Counted from the stretch's first letter, positions 52,482 through 61,924 are shown. The stretch is 64,000 nt of DNA from Streptomyces hoynatensis (GCF_003626535.1 NZ_RBAL01000022.1:1-64000), one strand, 5' to 3'. Notes: a model not told the origin generated them from the sequence alone. Made by a program: numbers and translations.

Positions 52482-53294
52482 TCAGCGGCGGGCGGCGCGC
52501 GGGTCGAAGCCGAAGGGCAGTTCGAGGCGGTGGCGGCGCAACAGGTCCTCGTCGGCGAGGAGTTCGGCCGTGGGCCCGTCCGCGGCGATCACGCCCTCGC
52601 TGAGAATGACCGAGCGCGGGCACAGTTCGAGCGCGTACGGCAGGTCGTGGGTGACCATGAGGACCGTCAGGTCCAGCGAGAGCAGGATCTCGGCGAGTTC
52701 CCGCCTGGCGGCCGGGTCGAGGTTGGCGGAGGGCTCGTCGAGGACGAGGATCTCCGGGTCCATCGCGAGCACGGTGGCCACGGCGACGCGGCGGCGCTGC
52801 CCGAAGGAGAGGTGGTGCGGGGGCCGGTCGGCGAAGCCGGCCATGCCGACCCGCTCCAGAGCCCGCGTCACCCGGGCCTCCAACGCGGCGCCCCGCACGC
52901 CCGCGTTGGCCGGGCCGAAGGCCACGTCCTCGCGCACGGTCGGCATGAACAGCTGGTCGTCCGGGTCCTGGAAGACCAGGCCCACGCGCCGCCTGATCTC
53001 GGCGAGGGTGTCCTTGGCGACGGGCAGGCCGCCGACCCGGACGCTGCCGGCGCCCGCGGTGAGGATGCCGTTGAGGTGCAGGACCAGGGTCGTCTTGCCC
53101 GCCCCGTTGGGGCCGAGGAGGGCGACCCGCTCGCCGCGCGGGACGGACAGGTCGACGCCGAAGAGCGCCTGGTGGCCGTCGGGGTAGGCGAAGGCGAGCC
53201 CCGCGACCTCAAGGGAGAGCGGCGCCTGCCCGCCGCCGCGGGGTCCGGCGTCCTCGCTCCTGCCGCCGGGTTCACGCTCGTCGGTGGTGCTCAC
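52482..53294 (-). CDS. cbiO: Cobalt/nickel ECF transporter ATPase CbiO
   Basis: A 270-residue ABC ATPase energising the CbiM/CbiQ transporter. Walker A LLGPNGAGKTTLVLHLNGIL, Q-loop VFQDPDDQLFMPTV (the PDDQLF of metal/vitamin ECF ATPases), signature LSFGQRRRVA and Walker B ILVLDEPSANLD are all present. GTG 53294 overlaps the cbiQ stop by 4 nt; an ATG 9 nt upstream is another option. Confidence 0.94.
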   Translation of the reverse strand: MSTTDEREPGGRSEDAGPRGGGQAPLSLEVAGLAFAYPDGHQALFGVDLSVPRGERVALLGPNGAGKTTLVLHLNGILTAGAGSVRVGGLPVAKDTLAEIRRRVGLVFQDPDDQLFMPTVREDVAFGPANAGVRGAALEARVTRALERVGMAGFADRPPHHLSFGQRRRVAVATVLAMDPEILVLDEPSANLDPAARRELAEILLSLDLTVLMVTHDLPYALELCPRSVILSEGVIAADGPTAELLADEDLLRRHRLELPFGFDPRAARR

Positions 53295-54058
53295 AGGGAC
53301 CATCCCAGCACACACACCGCGAGCGCCGCCGCCGGGAGGGCCACCGCGCCCGCCCACTGGGCGCGGGAGGCGGTCAGGTGGTCGATGACCGGCATGGTGC
53401 CGGCGTAGCCGCGGCTGAGCATCGCGAGGTGGACCCGCTCGCCGCGCTCGTAGGCGCGGATGAAGAGCGCGCCCGCGGTCTTCGCCAGCACGCCCCACTG
53501 CGCCGGGCCGCGGGCCCGGAAGCCGCGGGACTCGCGGGCGATCCGCATCCGGCGCAGCTCGTCGGAGATGACGTCGGCGTACCTGAGCATGAACGAGGCG
53601 ATCTGCACCAGCAGCGGGGGCAGCCGCAGCCGCTGGAGGCCGAGCAGGACGGCGCGCAGCTCGGTGGTGGCGGCGAGCAGCACCGAGGCGGCGACGCCGA
53701 GGGTGCCCTTGGCCAGGATGTTCCACGCGCCCCACAGCCCCGACTCGCTCAGCGAGAGGCCGAGTACCCGCACCTGCTCGCCCTCGGCGATGAAGGGCAG
53801 CAGCAGCGCGAAGGCGACGAAGGGCACCTCGATGAGCATCCGGCGCAGCACGAAGCCGGCGGGCAGCCGGGCCAGGGCGGCGACGCCGGCCAGCAGCGCG
53901 GCGTACAGGCCGAAGGCCCAGACGGCCTCGCGCGGGGTGGCGACGGCGATCAGCACGAAGGAGAAGACGGCGATCAGCTTGCAGTGCGCGGGCAGCCGGT
54001 GCACCGGCGTGTCCCCCGGGCGGTAGAGGCGCTGGGCGTGCCCCCCGTGGTCAGGCAT
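53291..54058 (-). CDS. cbiQ: Cobalt/nickel ECF transporter T component CbiQ
   Basis: A 255-residue transmembrane T-component. The coupling-helix Ala-Arg-Gly-type motifs are seen as RESRGFRARGP and LSRGYAG. Several membrane segments are present (LIAVFSFVLIAVATP, FVAFALLLPFIA). ATG 54058 overlaps the end of cbiM by 8 bp. It connects the substrate-binding CbiM to CbiO. Confidence 0.92.
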   Translation of the reverse strand: MPDHGGHAQRLYRPGDTPVHRLPAHCKLIAVFSFVLIAVATPREAVWAFGLYAALLAGVAALARLPAGFVLRRMLIEVPFVAFALLLPFIAEGEQVRVLGLSLSESGLWGAWNILAKGTLGVAASVLLAATTELRAVLLGLQRLRLPPLLVQIASFMLRYADVISDELRRMRIARESRGFRARGPAQWGVLAKTAGALFIRAYERGERVHLAMLSRGYAGTMPVIDHLTASRAQWAGAVALPAAALAVCVLGWSL

Positions 54059-55163
54059 GTCCGCCCGCGCTCGCGGCCGCGCCCTCGTGGCCCGCCTGCA
54101 CGGCCCGCGTGGGGCCGTCCGTCGGCCTGCGGCGGCGGACGGCGAAGAAGACCGCGGAGCCGAGGCCCAGGGTGACGGCGACGCCGGCCGCCCCGGCAAG
54201 TCCGGTGGAGAGGCGCTCGTTGTCCACGTCGCGGACCCCGTAGTCGGCCAGGGGCGAGTCGGCGACGTCGCTTTCGCGCTCGGCGGCCGAGATGCCCTCG
54301 TCGTTGGCGACGCGGTTGAGGCCGTCGGGCTCGGCCGAGGCGTAGAAGCTGACGAACGCGGCGAGCACCACGGCGACCGCCAGGCCGCTCAGCCACACGG
54401 GCCGCAGCGAACGCGCCGGGGCGGGCCCGGCCGGGGCGGCGGCGGGCGCGGCGGGTTCGGCCGGCTCGGGGCGGGGCCCCGGGACGGCGCCGCCGCGGAT
54501 CTCCAGCGGGCGGCGGACGGCGGCGGAGGCGCCGCGGACCAGGTCGGGCCTGACCGCGAGGACGGCGCCCACGGTGACGGTGGTGATGACCGCCTCGCCG
54601 ATGCCGATCAGCAGATGCACGCCGACCATGGCGGTGAAGACCCGGCCCAGCGAGACGTCCTCGGTGCCGCCGAGGGCGTAGAGGCCGGTGAAGCCGATGG
54701 CGGCGACCGGCACCGAGACCAGCGCGGAGACGAAGGTGGCCACGCTCACCGCCCGCCGGCCTCCCGGCAGGACGCCGAGCAGCACCCGGAACAGGCCGTA
54801 GCCGACGACGACGGTGACCACGCCCATCAGCGTCACGTTGGTGCCGAGCGCGGTCAGGCCGCCGTCGGCGAAGAGCAGCCCCTGCATCAGCAGGACGACG
54901 GCCATGCACAGCACGCCGGTACACGGCCCGACGAGGACGGCGGCGAGGGTCCCGCCGAGGAGGTGGCCGCTGGTGCCCGCGGCGACCGGGAAGTTGAGCA
55001 TCTGCACGGCGAAGACGAAGGCGGCCACGAGGCCGGCCAGCGGCGCGGTGCGCTCGTTCAGCTCGCGGCGGGCGCCGCGGAGGGAGACGGCGACGGCGGA
55101 TGCCGCCACCACGCCGGTGGCCACGGAGACGGGCGCGTTGAGGAAGCCGTCGGGGACGTGCAT
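54051..55163 (-). CDS. cbiM: Cobalt/nickel ECF transporter CbiM fused to CbiN-like (PDGLE) domain
   Basis: A 370-residue fusion. Residues 1 to about 220 are CbiM/NikM: MHVPDGFLN, where the N-terminal amine and H2 take part in metal binding, then NFPVAAGTSGHLLGG and GLTALGTNVTLMG. After a Pro/Ala linker comes the PDGLE/CbiN-like region (ASAEPDGLNRVANDE...SPLADYGV...) with a final membrane helix. Two-in-one CbiMN proteins are common in actinobacteria. Nickel rather than cobalt is favoured by the Nur-box-like site upstream; no B12 riboswitch fits in the 90-nt leader. Confidence 0.92.
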   Translation of the reverse strand: MHVPDGFLNAPVSVATGVVAASAVAVSLRGARRELNERTAPLAGLVAAFVFAVQMLNFPVAAGTSGHLLGGTLAAVLVGPCTGVLCMAVVLLMQGLLFADGGLTALGTNVTLMGVVTVVVGYGLFRVLLGVLPGGRRAVSVATFVSALVSVPVAAIGFTGLYALGGTEDVSLGRVFTAMVGVHLLIGIGEAVITTVTVGAVLAVRPDLVRGASAAVRRPLEIRGGAVPGPRPEPAEPAAPAAAPAGPAPARSLRPVWLSGLAVAVVLAAFVSFYASAEPDGLNRVANDEGISAAERESDVADSPLADYGVRDVDNERLSTGLAGAAGVAVTLGLGSAVFFAVRRRRPTDGPTRAVQAGHEGAAASAGGHA

Positions 55164-55241
55164 GGCGTTGTCTCGCTCTCTGGGCGCGGGGACGTCTCAC
55201 CCCGTCGCTCTGTCGATGGTGCTGCCGACAAATAAAACGCT

Positions 55242-55260
55242 CTTGCGAGAGATTCGCAAG
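55242..55260 (-). promoter_or_regulatory. Nur-box-like operator overlapping the cbiM promoter
   Basis: A perfect 7-5-7 palindrome CTTGCGA-N5-TCGCAAG. It agrees with the Streptomyces Nur consensus tTGCaa-N5-ttGCAA. On the minus strand TTGCGA (55259-55254) would be the -35 and TTTATT (55236-55231) the -10, with a 17-bp spacer, so bound Nur would block the promoter. Confidence 0.7.
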
Positions 55261-55294
55261 AACGATTACCCAACAGCTGCCCCACGCACGCGCA

Positions 55295-55340
55295 ACGGAG
55301 CCCGGCACCCGCCCCGAGGAGGGCGGGTGCCGGGCTCCGT
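55295..55340 (-). terminator. Strong terminator after the MMPL gene
   Basis: A perfect 20-bp stem (55295-55314 with 55321-55340) and 6-nt loop lies 31 nt past the MMPL stop codon. Confidence 0.9.
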
Positions 55341-55370
55341 GTCGCCACGACACCCGGTGTGGCAGGGGCG

Positions 55371-57620
55371 TCAGCCCACGGGCTGCGGCTCCCGCTCGTC
55401 ACGCTTCAGCGCGTCACGGCCCTTGCCGTTCGCCTCCAGGTAGCGCTCCAGGGAAGCGCCCTCCACGTCGACGTTCGGCAGGATGCGGTCCAGCCACCTG
55501 GGCAGCCACCAGGCCCGCTCGCCGAGCAGGCCCATCAGGGCCGGGACCAGGGTCATCCTGACGACGAAGGCGTCGAGCAGGACGGCCATGCTGAGGCCGA
55601 AGCCCATCATCTTGACCATGTCGTCGGTGGCGGTGGCCGCGAAGCTCGCGAAGACGCTGATCATGATGATCGCCGCCGCGGTGACGACCCGGGCGTTCAG
55701 CCGCAGGCCGGTGATCACCGACTGGTGCGACTCCTCGCCGTGGACGTGGGCCTCCCGCATGCGGGTCACGAGGAAGACCTCGTAGTCCATGGCGAGGCCG
55801 AAGATCACGCCCACCATGAAGATCGGCATCATGCTCATGATCGGCGCGGTCTCCTGGACCCCGATCAGGTCCTTCAGCCAGCCCCACTGGAAGACCGCGA
55901 CCACGGTGCCGAGCGCGGCGAGCACCGAGAGCAGGAAGCCGAGCGCGGCCTTCAGCGGCACCAGGATCGACCGGAAGACGAGGATCAGCAGGATGAACGC
56001 CAGGCCCACCACGAGCGCCAGGTAGGGCACGAGCGCGTCGCTCATCACCTGGTTGAAGTCGCTCTCGGCCGCGGTCTGGCCCGAGACGAGCAGCTTCGTG
56101 CCGTGCGCCTCCTCGAAGCCGGGCGCGAAGTCGTCCCTGATGCTGGAGACCAGGTCGGTGGTCTCGGAGCTGGACGGGCCCGACTTGGGGAAGGCCTGCA
56201 CGGTGGCCACCGTGCCGTCCTCGCTGACCTGCGGCGGCACCGTCGCGACGATGTCGTCGTAGCCGTCGAGTTCGGTGCGCAGGTCGTCGGCCGCCGCCGC
56301 GGCGTCGGCGCCGTTGCGGCCGTCGACCACCAGCGTCAGCGGGCCGTTGAACCCGGCGCCGAACGCGTCGGCCTGCATGTCGTACGCCTTGCGCTGCGTG
56401 GAGTCCGAGGGCTGGGTCGCGTCGCTTGGCAGGCCGAGTTCCATGCTGGCGACCGGCACGGCGAGCACGCCGAGGCCGACGATCGCGCCGATCAGCACGA
56501 AGGCGGGGCGGCGCAGGATGCCGCGGGCCCAGCGGGTGCCGAAGTTCTCCTTGCCGTTCTTGTACAGCGAGGTGGGAACGCCGGTCTCCGGGTTCTGCCG
56601 GCGCATCTTGCGGCCGAAGATCCGCTTGCCGATCATGCCGAGGGCGGCCGGCACCAGGGTCAGCGCCACCAGCACCGCGAGGGCCACGGTGGCCGCGGCG
56701 GCCAGGCCCATCTTGGTCAGCAGCGGGACGTTGATGATCGCGAGGCCGGAGAGGGCGATGATCACGGTCAGGCCGGCGAAGACGACGGCGGAGCCCGCGG
56801 TGCCCACGGCGCGTCCTGCGGCCTCGTCGCGGCTGTGGCCCTCCATCAGCTCGGCTCGGTAGCGCGAGGAGATGAACAGCGCGTAGTCGATGCCGACGGC
56901 CAGGCCGATCATGATGGCCAGGATGCCGGTCATCTGCGAGAGGCCGAGGGTGGCACTCAGGGCCGTGATGCCCAGCGAACCGATCATGATGCCGACCAGG
57001 GCGGTCAGCAGCGGAAGCCCGGCGGCCACCAGCGAGCCGAAGGTGATCACCAGGACGACGGCCGCGACGACGACGCCGATCATCTCGGAGGGCGGCATCT
57101 CTTCGAGCCCCATGGCGACCGGGCCGCGGGCCTCGACCGTCAGGTGGTCGGCACGCCCGTGGTCCATCGCCGTGAACAGCTGGTCGTGCATCTCGTCGGT
57201 GAGGTCGCCGTAGGTCGCGTCGTAGGTGACGGTGGCGCGGGCGGTGGAACCGTCCTCGCTGAGGGCGCCGCTCTCCGGGGCGAAGGGGTCGGAGACGTCA
57301 CTGACCTTGTCCGCGCCCGCCATCTCGTCGAGGACGGACTGGACGGCGGCCTGGTTCTGCGCGGAGGAGATGTCCTGGTCGCCGGGCGCCTTGAAGACCA
57401 GGGTGGTCTCCAGCGCCGCCGAGTCGAAGTGGAACTTCGACTCCATGATGTCGAAGGCTTCCTGGGACTCCGTGCCGGGCAGGGCGAAATCGTCGTCGGG
57501 GGGCGAGGCCGCGCTGGAGGCGGCGACGCCCACGCCTATGAGCAGCAGGAGCCAGGCGAGGCCCACCCACCAGCGGCGCCTGAAGCACAGGCGGCCGAGT
57601 TTGTACAGAAACGTAGCCAC
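55371..57620 (-). CDS. MMPL/RND-superfamily transporter
   Basis: A 749-residue exporter of the MMPL type, related to mycobacterial lipid exporters and ActII-3-like Streptomyces proteins. There are 12 hydrophobic segments in the RND 1+5+1+5 arrangement. Key proton-relay-type motifs are GLAVGIDYALFISSRYR in the first half and VIFGLAMDYEVFLVTRMRE in the second. Two extracytoplasmic loops (residues about 40-165 and 380-510) are Asp/Ser-rich. GTG 57620 has AGGAGAA upstream. It diverges from a tricorn-type protease across a perfect palindrome; no TetR partner is adjacent. Confidence 0.93.
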   Translation of the reverse strand: MATFLYKLGRLCFRRRWWVGLAWLLLLIGVGVAASSAASPPDDDFALPGTESQEAFDIMESKFHFDSAALETTLVFKAPGDQDISSAQNQAAVQSVLDEMAGADKVSDVSDPFAPESGALSEDGSTARATVTYDATYGDLTDEMHDQLFTAMDHGRADHLTVEARGPVAMGLEEMPPSEMIGVVVAAVVLVITFGSLVAAGLPLLTALVGIMIGSLGITALSATLGLSQMTGILAIMIGLAVGIDYALFISSRYRAELMEGHSRDEAAGRAVGTAGSAVVFAGLTVIIALSGLAIINVPLLTKMGLAAAATVALAVLVALTLVPAALGMIGKRIFGRKMRRQNPETGVPTSLYKNGKENFGTRWARGILRRPAFVLIGAIVGLGVLAVPVASMELGLPSDATQPSDSTQRKAYDMQADAFGAGFNGPLTLVVDGRNGADAAAAADDLRTELDGYDDIVATVPPQVSEDGTVATVQAFPKSGPSSSETTDLVSSIRDDFAPGFEEAHGTKLLVSGQTAAESDFNQVMSDALVPYLALVVGLAFILLILVFRSILVPLKAALGFLLSVLAALGTVVAVFQWGWLKDLIGVQETAPIMSMMPIFMVGVIFGLAMDYEVFLVTRMREAHVHGEESHQSVITGLRLNARVVTAAAIIMISVFASFAATATDDMVKMMGFGLSMAVLLDAFVVRMTLVPALMGLLGERAWWLPRWLDRILPNVDVEGASLERYLEANGKGRDALKRDEREPQPVG

Positions 57621-57736
57621 GGGGCAGGTTCTCCTGTCCGGGTGTCGTGGATGTGCGATGTAAACCTTGTGCAAGCGGAAGCGAGTCAGCTCACAGAACG
57701 GGACGCGTAAGGTCACGACCCGGGTGAGCGAACCCA

Positions 57737-57764
57737 CCCTTATGTGACTCGAATCACATAAGGG
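57737..57764. promoter_or_regulatory. Perfect CRP-type palindrome between MMPL and tricorn genes
   Basis: CCCTTATGTGA (57737-57747) and TCACATAAGGG (57754-57764) form 11-bp perfect arms with a 6-bp spacer. The core TGTGA-N6-TCACA is identical to the classical CRP consensus. It lies 70 bp before the tricorn GTG and 116 bp before the MMPL GTG. Confidence 0.75.
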
Positions 57765-57833
57765 GCGCCACGCGAGGGTGCTGCCAGTCCGCCGAGACTT
57801 GCCGGGGCATTCGGCGAGCCGAAGCATGGAACC

Positions 57834-60800
57834 GTGACCGCATCCCACTCATCCGCCCCGTCCCCCGCCCCCGCGCGGGAGCCCGAGGGATACCTGCGTT
57901 ATCCGCACCTGCACGGCGAATTGCTGTGCTTCGTCGCGGAGGACGACCTCTGGCTGGCCCCATTGCCCGCACCCGGGCGCCCGGCCGGACGCGCGTGGCG
58001 ACTAACTGCCGATCGTACCCGACTCGGTCCGCCCAGGTTTTCTCCCGACGGCCGCCACCTCGCGTTCACGAGCTGGCGCACGCTCGATCCGGAAATTCAT
58101 CTCGCCCCGGTGGACGGCGGCCGGGTCGAGCAGCTCACGCACTGGGCCTCGTACGACACCAGAGTCCGCGGCTGGACGCCCGCGGGCGCCGAGGGTCCCG
58201 GCGGAATTCTCGCCGTCACCTCGCACGCGCAGCCGTTCTCGCACTTCACGCAGGCGTACACGGTGCCCCTCGCGGGCGGCCCGGGCGAGAAACTGCCCTG
58301 GGGGCCGGTCGCCGATCTCGCCATGGGCGGGCCCGAGGGCACCCACACGCTCCTGCTGACCGGGAAGGCCCCGCACGAGCCGGCCGCCTGGAAGCGTTAT
58401 CGCGGCGGGGCGATCGGGAAACTCTGGCTGAACGGGAAGCGACTTCTCGCCGAGCTGAACGGGCACATTGACTGCCCCATGATCGTGGGCGACCGTATCG
58501 CTTTTCTTTCCGACCACGAAGGGATCGGAAATCTCTATTCCTGCCGGTTCGACGGCACGGAGCTGTGGCGGCACACGGACCATGCCGCGTTCTACGCCAG
58601 GAACGCGGCCACCGACGGCCGCCGGGTGGTCTACCAGTGCGCCGGGGAGCTGTGGCTGGTGGAGGAGCTGACGAGGGACTCGGCGCCGCGGCGCCTTGAG
58701 GTCAGGCTCGGCGGACCGCGCACCGGCAGGCGGCCGTACCAGGTGCAGACCTCGGACCACGTGGACTCCCTCACGGTGGACGCCACCGGGCGGGCCAGCG
58801 CGGTGGCCGTGCGCGGGGCGCTGTACTGGCTGACCCACCGGGACGGCCCGGCGCGGGCGCTGGCCGGCGGGCCCGGGGTGCGGGTGCGGCTGCCGGAGAT
58901 GCTCGGGGACACCGGCAGGCTGGCCTACCTCACGGACGCGGACGGCGAGGACGCCATAGAGGTCGCCTTCCTGCCGCGGGCGAGCGGCGGGCAGGACCCC
59001 GTCCGGCTGGCCGCCGGGCCGCTGGGCCGCGTCCGCGAGCTGACCTCCTCGCCCGACGGCTCCACCCTCGCGGTCGCCACCCACGACGGCCGCCTGCTCG
59101 TCGTCCCGGTCCCCGCGGCCCCTGACGCGGCCGGGAACGCCGAGGGTGCGGAGGACGGCGAGGGTACGGAGGACGCCGAGGACGCCGAGGACGCCGAGGA
59201 CTCCGAGAAGCCCGAGGGCTCCGGGTCGCCTACGGGCGGGGCCGCCGGCCGGGCCGGGGAGGGCGCCGGCGCCGGCGAGGACGGGAACGCCGGCGAGGAC
59301 GACGACGAGAACGAGAACGAGGAGGACGGCGGCGAGGAGGGCCGAGAGGAGCAGGAGGACGAGGACCAGGACGAGGAGGACGGCGAGGAAGGCGAGGACG
59401 GCGAGGACGAGGAGGACGAGGAGGACGGCGAGGACGGCCTGGGCGAGGAGGCGTTCGAGCTGATCAGGTCGGTCAACGGGCCGGTGCGGGACCTGGCCTT
59501 CTCCCCCGACTCCCGGTGGCTGGCCTGGGCGCATCCCGGCGTGGGCCGCTCCCTCACCCAGATCAAGATCGCCCGGCTCTCGCGCCGGGAGCGGACCGTG
59601 ATCGACGTGACCGACGGCAGGTTCGAGGACGAGGAGCCGGTGTTCACCAGGGACGGCCGGTACCTGGCGTTCCTGTCCTGGCGCGGCTTCGACCCGGTCT
59701 ACGACGTCCACACCGGCGACCTCTCCTTCCCGCTCGGCTGCCGCCCCTACCTGGTGCCGCTGTCCTCCGCCACCCGCTCCCCCTTCGCGATCACGCCCGA
59801 GGGCCGCCCGGCCGCGGGCGGGCTCGACCCGGCGGACACGGCCGCCGGGGCGGGCGGTCCCGGCGACGCGAGCGAGGAGTCAGGGACCGTGCGGGTCGAG
59901 GCGGAGGGGCTCGGCGCGCGGGTCACGCCCTTCCCGGTGGCCGCCTCCAAGTACTCCTCGCTGTACCCGGTGGCCGGCGGCGGCCTGGTGTGGCTGCGCT
60001 GGCCGATCTCGGGCGCCCTCGGCGAGACCTTCGTCAACCCGGACGACACCTCGGGCAGGCCGACGCTGGAGCACTTCGACCTGGCCAAGTCCAAGCGGAC
60101 CGAACTCACCGAGGACGTCGACTGGTTCGTGCCGAGCGGGGACGGCACCCGGCTGGTGGTGAGCGACGGGAACGAGCTGCGCGCGGTTCCGGCCACCGAG
60201 TCCGCGGACTCCGACTCCTCCGTGCACGTCGACCTGCGGCGCATCGTGCACGTCGCTGACCCGGGCGCGGAGTGGGCGCAGGCCTTCGACGAGGCGGGCC
60301 GGATCGTGCGGGACCACTTCTGGGAGCCGAAGATGTGCGGGGTGGACTGGCCCGCGATCCTCGACCAGTACCGGCCGCTGGTGGCCCGGGTGGCGAGCCC
60401 CGACGAGTTCGCGGACCTGCTGTGGGAGACGCTGGGCGAGCTCGGCACCTCCCACGCCTACGTCACCGCGGCCAGGAGCAACGAGGGCCCGCCGCACTAC
60501 CAGCGCGCGCAGGGCCTGCTCGGCGCGGACTTCGCGCGGGGGGCGGACGGGTCCTGGCGGCTGACGCGCATCCTGCCGGGCGAGTCCTCCGACTCGCGGG
60601 CGCGTTCCCCGCTGGCCGGGACGGGCGTACGGGAGGGGGCGGTGCTCACGCACGTGGGCGGCCGTCCCGTCGATCCGGCGGCGGGCCCCTGGCCGCTGCT
60701 TGCGGGCACCGGGGGAACGAGCGTGGAGCTGTCCTTCCGGGACGAGGACGGCGGGCGGCGGCGGATCGCGGTGATGCCGCTGATCGACGACCGGTCGCTG

Positions 60801-61487
60801 CGGTACCAGGACTGGGTGCGGCGGCGGCGCGCGACCGTACGGGAGTTGAGCGGCGGCAGGTGCGGCTACGTGCACATTCCCGACATGGGGGGCTCGGGCT
60901 GGGCGCAGTTCAACCGGGACCTGCGGATGGAGTTCTCCCGGCAGGCGCTGATCGTGGACGTGCGGGGCAACGCGGGCGGCCACATCAGCGAGTTGGTGAT
61001 CGAGAAGCTGTCCCGCCGGGTGCTGGGCTGGGACCTGACCCGGCACGCGCAGCCGGTCAGCTACGCCTCCGACGCGCCGCGCGGGCCGGTCGTCGCCCTC
61101 GCCGACGAGGCGACCTCGTCCGACGGCGACATGATCACGGCGGCCTTCCGGCTGCTCGGCCTCGGGCCCGTGGTGGGCAGCCGCACCTGGGGCGGCGTGG
61201 TCGGGATCACCGGCGAGCACCGGCTGGGCGACGACACGGAGATCACGGTGCCGATGAACGCGGCCTGGTTCGAGGCGCTCGGCTGGGACGTCGAGAACCA
61301 CGGGGTGGCGCCCGACGTCGAGGCGGTGCGCACCCCGCTGGACTGGGCCGCGGGGCGGCCGGTCGCCCTGGAGGCGGCGGTGCGGGTGGCGCTCGACCTG
61401 CTGGAGCAGCGTCCGGCGGCCTCGCCGCCCGGCTACGAGGGCACCCCCGACCGCAGCCGCCCCACCCTGCCGCCGCGGAACGCCTGA
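57834..61487 (+). CDS. Tricorn-type protease (S41 family) with long acidic insert
   Basis: A 1217-residue tricorn protease, a large cytosolic peptidase working downstream of the proteasome. The N-terminal TolB-like beta-propeller covers about residues 20-720 (PRFSPDGRHLAFTSW, VFTRDGRYLAFLSW). A PDZ domain follows, then the S41 catalytic part: H874 in ELGTSHAY, S1096-D1097 in ATSSDGDMI, and VDVRGNAGGHISELV. An unusual Asp/Glu/Gly-rich insert occupies about residues 431-541 inside the propeller. GTG 57834 is the only sensible start; its Shine-Dalgarno is weak. It is divergent from the MMPL gene. Confidence 0.92.
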   Translation: MTASHSSAPSPAPAREPEGYLRYPHLHGELLCFVAEDDLWLAPLPAPGRPAGRAWRLTADRTRLGPPRFSPDGRHLAFTSWRTLDPEIHLAPVDGGRVEQLTHWASYDTRVRGWTPAGAEGPGGILAVTSHAQPFSHFTQAYTVPLAGGPGEKLPWGPVADLAMGGPEGTHTLLLTGKAPHEPAAWKRYRGGAIGKLWLNGKRLLAELNGHIDCPMIVGDRIAFLSDHEGIGNLYSCRFDGTELWRHTDHAAFYARNAATDGRRVVYQCAGELWLVEELTRDSAPRRLEVRLGGPRTGRRPYQVQTSDHVDSLTVDATGRASAVAVRGALYWLTHRDGPARALAGGPGVRVRLPEMLGDTGRLAYLTDADGEDAIEVAFLPRASGGQDPVRLAAGPLGRVRELTSSPDGSTLAVATHDGRLLVVPVPAAPDAAGNAEGAEDGEGTEDAEDAEDAEDSEKPEGSGSPTGGAAGRAGEGAGAGEDGNAGEDDDENENEEDGGEEGREEQEDEDQDEEDGEEGEDGEDEEDEEDGEDGLGEEAFELIRSVNGPVRDLAFSPDSRWLAWAHPGVGRSLTQIKIARLSRRERTVIDVTDGRFEDEEPVFTRDGRYLAFLSWRGFDPVYDVHTGDLSFPLGCRPYLVPLSSATRSPFAITPEGRPAAGGLDPADTAAGAGGPGDASEESGTVRVEAEGLGARVTPFPVAASKYSSLYPVAGGGLVWLRWPISGALGETFVNPDDTSGRPTLEHFDLAKSKRTELTEDVDWFVPSGDGTRLVVSDGNELRAVPATESADSDSSVHVDLRRIVHVADPGAEWAQAFDEAGRIVRDHFWEPKMCGVDWPAILDQYRPLVARVASPDEFADLLWETLGELGTSHAYVTAARSNEGPPHYQRAQGLLGADFARGADGSWRLTRILPGESSDSRARSPLAGTGVREGAVLTHVGGRPVDPAAGPWPLLAGTGGTSVELSFRDEDGGRRRIAVMPLIDDRSLRYQDWVRRRRATVRELSGGRCGYVHIPDMGGSGWAQFNRDLRMEFSRQALIVDVRGNAGGHISELVIEKLSRRVLGWDLTRHAQPVSYASDAPRGPVVALADEATSSDGDMITAAFRLLGLGPVVGSRTWGGVVGITGEHRLGDDTEITVPMNAAWFEALGWDVENHGVAPDVEAVRTPLDWAAGRPVALEAAVRVALDLLEQRPAASPPGYEGTPDRSRPTLPPRNA

Positions 61488-61702
61488 GGGGCGGCCGAAC
61501 GCCCCCGCGGGGACGGCGCGGCGGCCCGGGCCGGACGAGGGCCCGGGCCGCCGCGGGTGCGCCCCCGGGGGCCGGGATGCGGGCTCGGGGCCGCTGTGCC
61601 ACGCTGGCGATGAGGCATGTGTTCGGTTTTCGGACATCCGCGGACGGGACCCGCCGAGGGGACGTCGCGGCATGCCGCCCCGTATGTCGAGGAGGGCAGC
61701 CG

Positions 61703-61924
61703 ATGGGTATCGCAGACCAGTTCCGCGACCGGGCCAAGGAGCTTCAGCGGCGCGCCAAGGAGGCCATGGGCAACGACGAGGAGGCCAGGCGGCGCCGGAG
61801 TCAGATGAAGAACGACCTGCTGCAGCGCGGCAAGGAGGCGCATCGGCGCGCGGTCGACCGGGCCAGGGAGAACACCAGGGAGAACGAGCGCGGGCGGGAC
61901 GAGCCGGAGGACCCCGGCCGCTGA
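61703..61924 (+). CDS. Small charged helical protein
   Basis: A 73-residue, highly charged protein (GIADQFRDRAKELQRRAKEAMG...) predicted to be helical throughout. ATG 61703 is preceded by an excellent CGAGGAGGG, which strongly supports translation. It is read in the frame of a longer open frame that begins inside the tricorn gene; only the last 73 codons are credible. The start resembles small stress-related proteins of the CsbD-like kind, but the likeness is short, and I do not assign a function. Confidence 0.65.
   Translation: MGIADQFRDRAKELQRRAKEAMGNDEEARRRRSQMKNDLLQRGKEAHRRAVDRARENTRENERGRDEPEDPGR

Noticed and set aside
55164..55241. Possible cobalamin riboswitch upstream of cbiM
   Set aside because: The leader is about 60-90 nt, too short, and no B12-box-like sequence is present.
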